Source of the DNA: JAHEJX01 sp041605955
GTDB lineage: Bacteria > Actinomycetota > Acidimicrobiia > Spongiisociales > UBA5794
NCBI GenBank assembly: GCA_041605955.1
Contig: JBFIXI010000019.1
Location: 1-57,356, forward strand
Reading direction: 5' to 3'
Length of the DNA: 57,356 nucleotides
This document shows positions 1-8,845 of the stretch, piece by piece; within the stretch, counting starts at the first letter, position 1, and the number at the start of each line of letters is the position of its first letter. A program made the translations under genes and the position numbers. Below the pieces are notes generated by a model that worked only from the letters and a program-made list of their open reading frames with translations, searched no databases and was not told the origin of the DNA.

Positions 1-925
1 GGATGGTGAGGGCGAACGCCCCGATGACGAGCACGAAGTTCCACGCCTGGAGCATGCCGCGCCGGACTTGGACAACGGCCGAGTGCAGGAAAGCGGTCGC
101 GATCAGCCATGGCAGGAACGAAGCGTTCTCGACGGGGTCCCAGGCCCAGTAGCCCCCCCAGCCCAGGACCTCGTAGGACCAGAGGCCGCCAAACAGGATC
201 CCGGCGGTCAAGAAGACCCAAGCCACGAGAGTCCACCGGCGAGTCCGCTCGAGCCATTCAACGCCACTCTGACCCAACATCAGCGCCGACATCGCGAAGG
301 CGAAGGGGGCCGTGAGACCGATGTAGCCCACATACAGCAGCGGGGGGTGGACGGCCATCAAGATGTGATTCTGCAATAGAGGATTCGGCCCGAACCCCTC
401 GGCCGGTACCGCGGCCGTCGACAGCGGGAAACTGCTCGACACCGCGCACCCGACCGTTCGGGCCTCGACGCACACCCGGAAGGGGTTGCTGGCAGTGAGC
501 GCGAGCGCCACGAAGAACAGCGACACGAGGCCCATCACGAGGAGAGCGCCGTTCCCGAGCCGATCTCCGGGGCCGCGGCGGAGGTGGCTGCGCCAGACCA
601 GGTACGTGAAGCCGGCGAGAACGAGCAGCCACAAGACGATGCTCCCCTCGAGAGCTGCCCACGCCGAGGCGATCTTGAACAGGAACGGCGTGGTGGACGC
701 GGAGTTGTTTGCGACGTACTCGACGGAGAAGTCGTCGGTGAGCAATCCGACCTCGAGCGCGATCATCGCGGCTGCCGAACCCGTCACGAGACCGAGGACC
801 GGCAACCTGGTGCGACCCGGGACGGCGAGGGGGCCGTTGCGGAGGCCTTGGAAGCCCCGCCATGCGAGGACGGCCGCGGAGACAAGCGCGGTAATGATGC
901 CGAGATAGCCGACCGCCGAGCTCAA
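1..925 (-). CDS. ccmF: Cytochrome c-type biogenesis protein CcmF, N-terminal part (partial)
   Basis: Membrane haem-lyase component of cytochrome c maturation, which works with CcmE/CcmH to attach haem to apocytochromes. About 308 codons are present; the family is usually about 630-680 residues, so roughly the second half lies beyond the left edge. The reverse-strand translation shows many hydrophobic segments and, near residues 255-290, the tryptophan-rich WWD-type haem-handling motif (GYWAWDPVENASFLPWL). I chose the TTG at 925 because a GGAGG ribosome-binding site lies 6-7 nt upstream and the first residues (SSAVGYLGIITALVSA) match the usual first membrane helix. No ATG fits. Family assignment is secure; the start is likely. 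Confidence 0.9.
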   Translation of the reverse strand, partial: MSSAVGYLGIITALVSAAVLAWRGFQGLRNGPLAVPGRTRLPVLGLVTGSAAAMIALEVGLLTDDFSVEYVANNSASTTPFLFKIASAWAALEGSIVLWLLVLAGFTYLVWRSHLRRGPGDRLGNGALLVMGLVSLFFVALALTASNPFRVCVEARTVGCAVSSSFPLSTAAVPAEGFGPNPLLQNHILMAVHPPLLYVGYIGLTAPFAFAMSALMLGQSGVEWLERTRRWTLVAWVFLTAGILFGGLWSYEVLGWGGYWAWDPVENASFLPWLIATAFLHSAVVQVRRGMLQAWNFVLVIGAFALTI

Positions 926-1234
926 GACGGGCCTCCTTCCGCCCCCCATCGTAGGCTCGGCCGCTCAACACGAGATTGCGGTCCTGACCCGCCGGCCGCC
1001 GGTGCTAACGATCCTGGAGATCACTCACTCCCGCTTCGACCAACGCCTCGGCTACACCTCCGTCCGAGCGCTCAGCCGGCCCCGTCGTCGAACTCACCGA
1101 TCTAGTCGAACAGCGACAGGCCAATCCTCCGAGGTCTGGATCCGACGATCGAACGCGGGAAAGGCTTGCCGCATCCACGGACGCGGAACTTGCCCGAGTT
1201 GGGGACGGCGGGTCGTTCGAGCGTGCTCCGAGTG
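926..1234. other. Intergenic stretch with no recognised gene
   Basis: This 309-nt gap lies between the ccmF start and the stop of the next reverse-strand gene. I checked both strands and found only short frames that are shadows of the neighbouring MFS gene, and nothing with a ribosome-binding site or a familiar protein pattern. It should hold the ccmF promoter, but no convincing -35/-10 pair is visible. Confidence 0.5.
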
Positions 1235-2428
1235 CTACCCCAGCAACGTCTCGCGCTTTGCCCACCCTCGGAGCGGCACCACCGCCAGCACGAACGCCGC
1301 AATCGAAATCCACCACATCAGCGTGTACTCGCCGGTGACATCGACGGTCCAGCCGAACAGCGGGGGGCCGATGCCGAGGCCGGCCAGGAACCCGAACAGA
1401 ACGATGCCCGAGGCGCGCCCCGCTCGACCGGTGCCGGCGACGGTGATCACGCCGAGCATGCCGACCGAGTTCCACGACGAGACGCTCACGCCGGTGAGCA
1501 CTGCGGCGACCCAAACGACCCAGAGGCCCGCCGCCTGCGCCATGAGAAAGGTGAGAGAGGCAATCACGGCACTCAGCGCAATGGCGGCCAGCGGCCATGC
1601 GAAGCGCCCTCGTCGCTCGGCATGGCGCGCCCATACGATCCGACCGAAGAACGCAGTGAATCCGATGATGGCCGCCGCGAGTCCGCCGAGCGCGGGGGTA
1701 CCCCCCAGTGCTTCCTCGACGAACAGAGGAACAAGGAATGTAACCGACCCCCCAAAACCCAACAGGAAACCGTAGATGGCCATTTCTCGAATCGCCGGCG
1801 ACAGCGGCCCGCCGACATCGGCCGCCGCCGGGCCAGCGGCCGGCCGGTCACGCGGGATAACTCGAAGCGCAACGGGAATGGCAGCCATCGTCAATCCGGC
1901 CAACGCCACGAGCGTCCCCCGCCAGCCCACAGTCTCGGCGCCCCACGGCACCAACACTCCACCGAGGAAGATGGCCGCCTGCACCCCCGACTGTTTGATC
2001 CCCGTCATCACCCCCTGCCGCCCCGCAGGCAAATGGATGGCAATCAGCTTGTTGGTCGCCGGATTCCCCGCCGCCTGGCCGAGCCCTGCCGGGATGGCCG
2101 CCACCAACAGCACCGCATACACCGGTGAGGACGCCAACGCCAAGAATCCGCCGGCGCCGAGCACGAAGATGAAAACGAAGGCCCGTTTGCCACCCACCCG
2201 ATCGGTCACCCGCCCGGCCAACGGCGACAGCGAGGCAGACACCACGATGTTGGCGGTGGCGACCAATCCCACCTCGGCCCGGGTGATATCAAACTCGTCG
2301 ATCAAGAAGGTGGCCAGCACGCTGAGCACCGCTGCCGGATAGGTGGCTACCCCCATGGCGGTCAGCAGTAGGGCCCCGAAGACGACACGTCTCCGCGTCG
2401 TGTCGAAAGCCGCCCGGGGAGAAGTCAT
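1235..2428 (-). CDS. MFS transporter
   Basis: Major facilitator superfamily secondary transporter of 397 aa with about 12 predicted membrane helices; the substrate is unknown. The loop after helix 2 carries the MFS signature (GRVTDRVGGKRA, about residues 73-84). The N-terminal part (LLLTAMGVATYPAAVLSVLATFLIDEF) resembles bacterial CynX/NarK-like and sugar-acid MFS proteins, but that does not settle the substrate. The start at 2428 (MTSPRAAFD) is preferred over an upstream in-frame ATG at 2518 because GGGGA sits just before it and the upstream extension has no family-like character. It is divergent from the lipoprotein gene at 2674, with a shared 245-nt promoter region. Confidence 0.8.
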   Translation of the reverse strand: MTSPRAAFDTTRRRVVFGALLLTAMGVATYPAAVLSVLATFLIDEFDITRAEVGLVATANIVVSASLSPLAGRVTDRVGGKRAFVFIFVLGAGGFLALASSPVYAVLLVAAIPAGLGQAAGNPATNKLIAIHLPAGRQGVMTGIKQSGVQAAIFLGGVLVPWGAETVGWRGTLVALAGLTMAAIPVALRVIPRDRPAAGPAAADVGGPLSPAIREMAIYGFLLGFGGSVTFLVPLFVEEALGGTPALGGLAAAIIGFTAFFGRIVWARHAERRGRFAWPLAAIALSAVIASLTFLMAQAAGLWVVWVAAVLTGVSVSSWNSVGMLGVITVAGTGRAGRASGIVLFGFLAGLGIGPPLFGWTVDVTGEYTLMWWISIAAFVLAVVPLRGWAKRETLLG

Positions 2429-2673
2429 CGATCCCCAAACGACCTGGCATGCATCGGGCGAGTATATGAAGCTCGGCACCAACTCAACCGGAGGGCTGTT
2501 CTTGCACCCGGGGTACATTGGACGCGCCCGATTGCGTTGCAGTCAGAGTTTCGCATAGTCCTGATTCCGCTGCCGCGAGGCCGTATTCCTCTACTCCTCG
2601 GCGGGCCGCCGGCGGATGATCGCGGTAGAAGTCGCCCCGCGCGCGGGTTGACCTGCGATTTAGGAGGTCGACG

Positions 2674-3900
2674 ATGCGTTTCGCGATCTCGCGAGCATGG
2701 ATGGTGGCGGCTTGTGCCGGGCTGATGCTGATTGCGGCGTGTGAAACCGCCGAGGACACGCCATCGACATCCACTACCGCAACGACGACGCTGGCCCCGA
2801 CAACTTCGACGGAGATGCCTTCGACAACGAGCAGCACCACCGCGACACCGACGTCCACCACGACGGTCACATCGACCACCACCACGACGACACCAACCAC
2901 CACAACCACTACGACCAGCACGACGACGACGACGACGACAACAACAACAACCACCACCACCACCACGACCGCCCCACCGCCGTTCGTGGGCGGCACCGAT
3001 CCCGTGACAGGGCCCGGTAACGGCTTCGGCCAGTTGACGGCCGTTCGAATGGCTCCGCACGTCAACTACGACCGGTTCGTGCTCGAATTCCGCGACAACG
3101 TGCCCGCCCACGACATCTCCTACGCCGAACCACCGTTCCTCGACATCCCGGGCAACCTCGTCGGCATCGCCGGCAACGCCTTCTTGGCGGTGAACCTGCA
3201 CGGCGCCTCGATCGTGGATTGGGGAGCTCCCGGCGAGGAGATCGTTCTCAGCTATGAGGGTCCCCACCGGATCCGAGCGGCCACCTTGAACTACACCGAA
3301 GCCGTGTTCGTCACCGACTTCGAAGGTGAGATGGAGTGGATCCTGGGCCTCGCGGATACCGCCCCCTTCCGAGTCATCGTGCTCGCCAATCCGGCCCGGC
3401 TGGTCATCGACGTCGGCCACGGCACCGTGACGACTCGTGATGTGGCGACGCAATGGGTGAGCGGCACCGGAACAGGTTTCGGTTGGCTGACGGATGCCCG
3501 GCTCGCCGGTCACCCCGGCTACGACAGGTTCGTCGTCGAGTTCTCGCCGGACTATCGACCTGAGCCCGAATATCCGGAGCCGGGTGTCCCGGATTACGAC
3601 GTGCACTATGTCACCGGCCCGTTCGGAGGGTGTGACAGCCCCGAGACGGTGCCGGCCGGAACGGCCTACATCCTCGTCAACCTGCACGGAGCCGCCCACA
3701 CCGACTGGAGGATCAATCCGCCGGTCATCATCTACAACGGTCCCGACCGCCTCAGCACCGACACCGCCAACTTAACCGAGGTCGTGCTGGTCAATGACTG
3801 CGAGGGGATCCAATGGGTGATCGGGGTTGACGAAGCGACGACATTCACCGTGAGCCAGCTGCAGAACCCGCCGCGACTGGTCATCGACGTGGCCGCCTGA
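2674..3900 (+). CDS. Lipoprotein with Thr-rich linker and two AMIN-like domains
   Basis: Predicted surface lipoprotein of 408 aa. The signal peptide ends in the lipobox LIAAC with the lipidated Cys at residue 23. Residues about 30-105 are an almost pure Thr/Ser/Pro linker, ending in a run of threonines. Two homologous modules follow (about 108-250 and 265-408). Both open with GFGxLTDxR/GFGQLTAVR, contain YDRFVxEF and NLHGA, and close with PxRLVIDV, the pattern of the actinobacterial AMIN-like domain, which is thought to bind cell-wall polymer. AGGAGG lies 6-7 nt upstream of the ATG. The exact role is unknown; a cell-wall or envelope function is inferred. The threonine codons create a long ACN-rich tract in the DNA. 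Confidence 0.82.
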   Translation: MRFAISRAWMVAACAGLMLIAACETAEDTPSTSTTATTTLAPTTSTEMPSTTSSTTATPTSTTTVTSTTTTTTPTTTTTTTSTTTTTTTTTTTTTTTTTAPPPFVGGTDPVTGPGNGFGQLTAVRMAPHVNYDRFVLEFRDNVPAHDISYAEPPFLDIPGNLVGIAGNAFLAVNLHGASIVDWGAPGEEIVLSYEGPHRIRAATLNYTEAVFVTDFEGEMEWILGLADTAPFRVIVLANPARLVIDVGHGTVTTRDVATQWVSGTGTGFGWLTDARLAGHPGYDRFVVEFSPDYRPEPEYPEPGVPDYDVHYVTGPFGGCDSPETVPAGTAYILVNLHGAAHTDWRINPPVIIYNGPDRLSTDTANLTEVVLVNDCEGIQWVIGVDEATTFTVSQLQNPPRLVIDVAA

Positions 3901-4118
3901 TCCGGTCCGCGCCGGTTCCTGCTTGTCGGCGGCGCCCCCCTACGAAGGTCGGCTTCGGCACCGCCACGGCCGCTGCATACAGCTCTCAAGCGACGCAGAT
4001 CAGTGCGCGTGCCCTTCATAGCGAGCGCGGAGAGTGGCCGCGAGTTATGCTCACCGCGTCAGCTTGGTGGCGACCGCAGTTCCCGGTCGACCAAAGTCAG
4101 CACGAGAGGGAGACGGAC

Positions 4119-5501
4119 GTGGCACAGAGCGCACGGAGACGTTCGAGGCGGGGATTGCTGATCGCGGCGGCGGTCGTGGCAATGCTGATCAACACTCTGG
4201 CCGCACCGGCGGGAGCCGCCAGGCAGACCGACGGCCCGGAGTACTTCGTCGATGAGGCGAAGCTTCCCTTCGACGCGTTGCCGGGCTTCGAGGACGCCAC
4301 CCAGTTGTGGGGAGTGATTGACGGCGCCGGCTATCGCATCGAAGTGCCCGCCGACTGGAACGGTGAGCTCGTGATGTGGGCGCACGGCTTCCGTGGCACC
4401 GGCCTGGAGCTGACGGTCGATAACCACCCACTCCGGGAATTCCTGATTCCGAACGGCTATGCGTGGGCGGCGTCGAGCTACTCACGCAACGACTACGACA
4501 TCGAGGCCGGCATGGTCGACACCCGCCAGCTGGCGCTCAGGTTCAAGAACCTGGTCGGCAGCAACCCCCAGTCGGTCTATCTCACCGGCGCTTCGATGGG
4601 GGGCCACATAACGGCCGCTTCGATAGAGAAGTGGCCGGGGCTCTACGATGCCGCCATGCCGATCTGTGGCGTGGTCGGCGACTTCGAGCTGTTCGACTAC
4701 TTCCTCGACTTCAACCTGGCCGCCCAGCAGATCGGATTGGGTAGCTCTACGTTCCCGGTCGACCCGGCGCAGTACGTCGGCATCGACGTGCCCTCCGTCA
4801 AGGCCAATCTGGAGTTGTTCCCCGGTGGCTGGCCGGTCGTGCTCAACGCCGACGGAGAGGCCTTCAAGCAGCTCACCGAGCTGCGCTCCGGTGGTGACCG
4901 CCCCAACTTCGACGAGGCGTGGTTCTTCTGGAACACGTTCCCGGACTTCGCCACCGGTCCCGGCAACTTCCTCTTCGATCTCGGCATCGGAGACGGCACC
5001 CTCCCGGGACGTCCCGGAGTCGTTATCGACAACGCGGATGCTCTCTACCAAGTCGATCTGGATCCGACCGTGAGCGCATTCGAGCAGGATCTCAACGACA
5101 ACATCTTCCGGGTCGCTTTCGACAAGCAGGCACGGAAGGTCCGCAGCACCAAGAACGTCCGGGCCGTTGAAGGCAAGTTCAACGTGCCCGTGCTGTCGCT
5201 GCACAACCTGGGCGACCTGTTCGTGCCGTTCCACAACGAGGTGGAGTACTACAAGGACGCGGCAGCACACGGCAACGATGATTTGCTCGTCCAGCGTGCC
5301 ATCCGCGGCGTGGGGCACTGCGACTTCACGGCTTCCGAGCTGGTCACGGCATTCGTCGATCTGGTGACCTGGGTCGCAACCGGGGTCCGGCCCTCCGGCG
5401 ATGACGTCGGGGACCCGGCAGCGGTGGCTGATCCCAACTTCGGGTGCGCATTCACCAACGACCCCTTCGGCGAGCACCTGCTGGCAACACCCTGCCCGTA
5501 A
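4119..5501 (+). CDS. Secreted alpha/beta hydrolase
   Basis: Exported serine hydrolase of 460 aa. The N-terminus has an Arg-rich n-region (QSARRRSRRG), a hydrophobic core and an APAGAA cleavage site near residue 34. The oxyanion region is AHGFRG, and the nucleophile elbow is GASMGG with Ser159. A late GHCDF motif probably supplies the catalytic His, and the acid is likely in the DLFVPF strand. The overall pattern resembles actinobacterial secreted peptidase/esterase-like hydrolases; the substrate is unknown. I chose the GTG at 4119 because GAGGGAG lies about 8 nt upstream and translation then begins with the signal peptide. An in-frame ATG at 4047 would add 24 residues that do not fit an export signal. 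A strong double hairpin follows the stop. Confidence 0.8.
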   Translation: MAQSARRRSRRGLLIAAAVVAMLINTLAAPAGAARQTDGPEYFVDEAKLPFDALPGFEDATQLWGVIDGAGYRIEVPADWNGELVMWAHGFRGTGLELTVDNHPLREFLIPNGYAWAASSYSRNDYDIEAGMVDTRQLALRFKNLVGSNPQSVYLTGASMGGHITAASIEKWPGLYDAAMPICGVVGDFELFDYFLDFNLAAQQIGLGSSTFPVDPAQYVGIDVPSVKANLELFPGGWPVVLNADGEAFKQLTELRSGGDRPNFDEAWFFWNTFPDFATGPGNFLFDLGIGDGTLPGRPGVVIDNADALYQVDLDPTVSAFEQDLNDNIFRVAFDKQARKVRSTKNVRAVEGKFNVPVLSLHNLGDLFVPFHNEVEYYKDAAAHGNDDLLVQRAIRGVGHCDFTASELVTAFVDLVTWVATGVRPSGDDVGDPAAVADPNFGCAFTNDPFGEHLLATPCP

Positions 5502-5510
5502 CAAGCAGCT

Positions 5511-5556
5511 GACGCCCATCCGGCGCGCCGGTGGCGTCGGACGGCGGCGCGCCGTC
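5511..5556 (+). terminator. Double GC-rich hairpin terminator
   Basis: Directly after the hydrolase stop. The first hairpin has outer arms GACGCC (5511-5516) and GGCGTC (5533-5538) enclosing the perfect palindrome CCGGCGCGCCGG (5520-5531). The second has a 7-bp stem, GACGGCG (5540-5546) with CGCCGTC (5550-5556), and a 3-nt loop. There is no T tract, as is common for actinobacterial terminators. Confidence 0.6.
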
Positions 5557-5730
5557 TCCGGCCGCGTCCGAGGGTCGGAACCGCCTTCGTATCCAGCCCT
5601 CGCGTCGAGACGCCCGTGTATCTGCTGCCCCTCCCTCAGCACGGCAGAGGTGATCACCACTTGCCAGACAATGTGACGTCGCCACCGCTTCTGAACGGTG
5701 CAACACGGGGCTGTAGCTGGCAAACGCGTA

Positions 5731-5759
5731 TTGACACCTTACGCTGATAACGATATGAT
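5731..5759 (+). promoter_or_regulatory. Near-consensus sigma-70 promoter
   Basis: TTGACA (5731-5736), a 17-nt spacer and TATGAT (5754-5759). This matches the -35 consensus perfectly and the -10 in 5 of 6 positions, which is rare in this GC-rich window. Transcription would start near 5766, giving a leader of about 40 nt before the microgene at 5806. Confidence 0.7.
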
Positions 5760-5805
5760 GTAAGGGTCATAAGTACAGTTGCCTAATACAACAGGAGAGC
5801 TCCTC

Positions 5806-5895
5806 ATGAACCCCGAGTCGCTCCTCGACCTCGCCAGAGCGCTTCTGGCCGACCGCTACGACACGGCTGCCGCGAAGCGTCGCCGGCGGCGGTGA
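5806..5895 (+). CDS. 29-aa basic-tailed microprotein
   Basis: Small ORF of 29 codons with a CAGGAGA ribosome-binding site 6-7 nt before the ATG and a near-consensus promoter about 75 nt upstream. The peptide starts MNPESLLDLARALLADRY, which would form an amphipathic helix, and ends in a strongly basic tail (AAAKRRRRR). There is no signal peptide. It stops 2 nt before the convergent MFS gene ends. No function can be assigned: it could be a nucleic-acid- or membrane-binding peptide, a regulatory leader, or the visible part of a small RNA transcript. The reason to call it is the combination of promoter, spacing and ribosome-binding site, not homology. Confidence 0.55.
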   Translation: MNPESLLDLARALLADRYDTAAAKRRRRR

Positions 5896-5897
5896 CC

Positions 5898-7085
5898 TCA
5901 CTCGCCTGCCGGCACCGGCACAAGCTCCCTCGTTTGCAGCATCCGTCCGTCCCAAACCGCGAACAGCGCCGTGACCGTCACGATGAACAGGGCCGAAACC
6001 GTGAACATGGTCGGATAACCAAACAGAGTGATGATCACGCCGAGGATGGGACCAGCAACCAGTAGCCCCAGGTCAAACAGCGCAGTGAACAACGTCACCG
6101 CCGAGCCACGGTCCTCGTCCGGAGCCCTATCGACTGTTATGCCCGAGAGGATCGGGAAGCCAAAGCCATGACCGATGCCGCACAAAAGACCGGCGACCCC
6201 CACGTGAACGTTGCCGGTGGCCAAGCCGAGAGTCACGAAGCCTGCCGCCAGGCTTCCCATCGACGGGTACAACACTCGTTTGGGCCCTACCCGGTCGGGC
6301 AGCCATCCCAGGCCGATGCGCAATGCCACCGCGGCGGCTCCGTAGACCGCGAAGAACAGACCAACCGAGCCCACGCCGGTCTCGTCGACAAATGTCCGCA
6401 GGAAGGTGAAGTAGGCGGTGAGCACGAAGGCGAATCCGCCGGCCATTAACCACACCGGGCCCAGACTGCGCCAGCGAATCATCGACAGGAACCCGCGGCG
6501 TTCGTGACCTTCCCGCGTCTCTGGGCGGCGCTCGCGCAATGGGAGCGCGGCCAACAGCGCAATGCCGGCACATGTCGCCGCCGTCAGGAACAGCTCCGGG
6601 AACCCGGCCACGTTGAGCACGAAGTCGCCCAGCACCCCGGCCACGGCGATCGGCAACAACCCGGAGACTCCGAACAAGGCGAACCCCTGCGTGCGCCGGG
6701 TGGGAGGCACGACATCGGCACCGTAGGTGAAGAAGGCGCTGAAGAGAGTCGCCAGGCCGACACCATGGATGATGCGGATCAGGTAGACGGCGGGTCCGAT
6801 GCTGGACACGGTCAGGTACAGCAGAATCGAGCCCGTGTTGACCACGTTGCCGATGTGAATCACCGGCTTGCGGCCGAACCTGTCGAGCGCCTGCCCGACG
6901 GTGGGCCGGATGGCCAGCGCGGCCACCGCAGCCACGCCGAAGATCAGGCCGATCTCGGCCTCGGATGCGTCCAGATCGGCCAGGAACCCCGGTAGGTGGA
7001 TGAACAGCGACCACGAGATCCCCTGAAAGAAGCTCCCCGCCCATGCCAACGAGAAGTCACGCGTGATCAGGGGTTCCCGCTCCAT
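5898..7085 (-). CDS. MFS transporter
   Basis: Major facilitator superfamily protein of 395 aa, about 12 helices. The motif between helices 2 and 3 is GQALDRFGRKPV (about residues 64-75), and a second weaker copy (GWLPDRVGPKRV) sits in the second half, as expected from the MFS internal duplication. The general pattern is that of drug- or metabolite-efflux MFS proteins; the substrate is unknown. It lies downstream of the K+ channel gene on the same strand with a 247-nt gap, so it probably has its own promoter. That gap contains no recognisable gene. It is not an obvious close paralogue of the MFS protein at 1235. Confidence 0.8.
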   Translation of the reverse strand: MEREPLITRDFSLAWAGSFFQGISWSLFIHLPGFLADLDASEAEIGLIFGVAAVAALAIRPTVGQALDRFGRKPVIHIGNVVNTGSILLYLTVSSIGPAVYLIRIIHGVGLATLFSAFFTYGADVVPPTRRTQGFALFGVSGLLPIAVAGVLGDFVLNVAGFPELFLTAATCAGIALLAALPLRERRPETREGHERRGFLSMIRWRSLGPVWLMAGGFAFVLTAYFTFLRTFVDETGVGSVGLFFAVYGAAAVALRIGLGWLPDRVGPKRVLYPSMGSLAAGFVTLGLATGNVHVGVAGLLCGIGHGFGFPILSGITVDRAPDEDRGSAVTLFTALFDLGLLVAGPILGVIITLFGYPTMFTVSALFIVTVTALFAVWDGRMLQTRELVPVPAGE

Positions 7086-7332
7086 CCGCGGAGTCTACGG
7101 CCGCCCCGCCGCGCCCGAACCGCTCGACGGTTACGTGCGTATTACCCAACGCGGTCTCAACCACCGCCTCAACAGCATTCCACCCCAGGGGGAACACACG
7201 GGGACAGATCGGCGAGCCGCAGGCGGCACACAGACCCGGGGGGCATTGCGGGTCTCCCCGGGTCTACCCCGGCCACGCCGCCCGAGGAGTCCACATGCAC
7301 AAGCCTGCGACCGGCTGCCCGCAATAGGGAGA

Positions 7333-8151
7333 CTACGACTCGGCCTGCAGTGAGGTTCCGCAAGCGTCACAGAACCGCGCCGTCTCCGCGTGCACCGCCG
7401 ATCCGCAGCCTCGGCAGGACACTTCGCGTTGGCGTCGCCCCCCAACTACCTCGGCCGAGACGATCCCGGTGGGCACGGCGATGACGCTGTAACCGATGAT
7501 CATCAGGATCGCTGCCATCACTTGGCCCGGCGGAGTCACTGGGGCGATGTCACCGAAGCCGACCGTGCTCATCGTGACGATCGACCAATACAGGCCGCGA
7601 AACATCGAGTCGAACCCATGCTCCGGACCCTCGATGAGGTACATGCTCGAGCCGACGATGATGTTGATGAGCAACACCACAATGAGGAACACCACGATCT
7701 TGCGCGAGCTGGCTCGCACTGCTCGCACCAAGTAGTTGGCCTCACTCAACCAATGCGCCATCTTGAAGACTCGGAAGACCCGCAGCAGCCGCAGCGAACG
7801 GATCACCAAAAGCGACTGGGCACCGGGCAGTATCAGGCTGAGATACACCGGCAGAATGGCCAACAGATCGATCGCGCCGAAGAAGCTGCGGGCGTACCGG
7901 GCGGGACGATGCACGGTTACCAATCGGGCCACATACTCGATGGAGAAGAGAATCGTCACGATCCACTCGAGCACCAGGAGCTGCGTGCCGTAGCGCTGTT
8001 CGATCTGGTCGACCGTCTCCAGCATCACCAGCAGCACGCTGAAGGCAATCACCGCCATCAGCGCCACATCGAATGCCTTGGCCGCCGGGGTGTCGTGTTC
8101 GAAGATCACATAGCGGACGCGCTCGCGTCTCGCCGGCCACGTGGTCTGCAC
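7333..8151 (-). CDS. Voltage-gated-type potassium channel with C-terminal zinc ribbon
   Basis: Six-helix Kv-type ion channel subunit of 272 aa, expected to form a tetramer. Helices S1-S4 span about residues 26-130. The S4 sensor has basic residues every third position (R118, R121, R124, R127, K130). The pore loop carries the K+ selectivity filter TVGFGD (196-201), followed by S6. After S6 the protein ends in a short zinc-ribbon-like domain with two CxxC knuckles (C246/C249 and C261/C264), where other bacterial Kv channels have a coiled coil or nothing. K+ selectivity follows from the filter. Gating and the role of the ribbon are inference. Confidence 0.88.
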   Translation of the reverse strand: MQTTWPARRERVRYVIFEHDTPAAKAFDVALMAVIAFSVLLVMLETVDQIEQRYGTQLLVLEWIVTILFSIEYVARLVTVHRPARYARSFFGAIDLLAILPVYLSLILPGAQSLLVIRSLRLLRVFRVFKMAHWLSEANYLVRAVRASSRKIVVFLIVVLLINIIVGSSMYLIEGPEHGFDSMFRGLYWSIVTMSTVGFGDIAPVTPPGQVMAAILMIIGYSVIAVPTGIVSAEVVGGRRQREVSCRGCGSAVHAETARFCDACGTSLQAES

Positions 8152-8181
8152 GCCTGCCAGCGTAAAGGAGGAATGCGCGGA

Positions 8182-8240
8182 ATCTGCGGACCTTCAGGTG
8201 GCGGCCGAGTCGCCCGCCAGGTGGCGGCACTTCCGCAGAT
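8182..8240 (-). repeat. Inverted repeat enclosing a direct repeat upstream of the channel gene
   Basis: Nine-bp inverted arms ATCTGCGGA (8182-8190) and TCCGCAGAT (8232-8240) enclose two copies of CAGGTGGCGGC (8195-8205 and 8219-8229). The structure lies 31-89 nt upstream of the channel start, within its expected leader or promoter. It may be a regulator site or an RNA fold; chance cannot be excluded. Confidence 0.35.
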
Positions 8241-8355
8241 CGCCATCACAGCGATCGCGGCCTCGACCTGACCCGCCGATCCTTACCGCCTCCTGCCGGA
8301 GTCAGTCCCCTACACGACCGAATACGGCAAGACCAGAGCAGGCCCGCAGCCTCGG

Positions 8356-8748
8356 TTAGAGCTCGCCGGAGACAACGGCGGCCGCAATCACCATGGCTGC
8401 CACGGCGGCCGAACCCATGAAGAGGGCTCGCAGCGGAGCACGCCGTCCCGCAATCCCCCAGCCGAGGGCGGTCACCGCCGTGGCAGCTACCGCGGCCGCG
8501 CCGGCCAGCCATAGTGTTCCCGCAGGACGGTTCGGGTCGGAGCACGAGATGAAGCATCCGGTGAACTCGACAGCTCCAATGAAGAACAGGAGGAAGGCGC
8601 CGAAGCCGGCCGCAATCGCCATCAGCAGACCAATGCCGAGCCGCGGCAGATTCCAGAATGAGTCGGCAGGTCGGCTCGAATCGGCGGCGGTCATTGGGGC
8701 GAAAGGCTCGGACTCGGGCGGCGCTTGGTTGGCTGGTACCTCGTTCAT
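8356..8748 (-). CDS. Small membrane protein with GCFxxC-DPN motif (paralogue of the gene at 14501)
   Basis: Protein of 130 aa of unknown function. A hydrophilic Pro/Glu-rich N-terminal tail (about 1-32) precedes three to four membrane helices. Between helices 1 and 2, on the predicted outer side, is EFTGCFISCSDPNRPAG, whose two Cys could form a disulfide. The same motif occurs in the 125-aa protein encoded at 14501-14878, so the two are paralogues with the same topology. It lies upstream of the K+ channel on the same strand; the 204-nt gap argues against strict co-translation. I do not recognise a named family. Confidence 0.65.
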   Translation of the reverse strand: MNEVPANQAPPESEPFAPMTAADSSRPADSFWNLPRLGIGLLMAIAAGFGAFLLFFIGAVEFTGCFISCSDPNRPAGTLWLAGAAAVAATAVTALGWGIAGRRAPLRALFMGSAAVAAMVIAAAVVSGEL

Positions 8749-8845
8749 GCTGCCAGCATCTCCGATGCTCGCCGCCGGCGCTATCCGGCGTTTCCCCCAA
8801 TCCGACGTAGGGGCGGCGTCGCCTACCTAGGCGGTCCGCCGCTCG

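Noticed and set aside
2484..3065. Reverse-strand frame rich in valine opposite the lipoprotein gene
   Set aside because: It is the complement of the threonine-codon tract (ACN on one strand reads GTN-type valine codons on the other); no ribosome-binding site or family pattern.
5781..5790. IdeR/DtxR iron box in the microgene leader (GCCTAATAC)
   Set aside because: Only one half-site resembles TTAGGC; the second half is missing, so no iron box is claimed.
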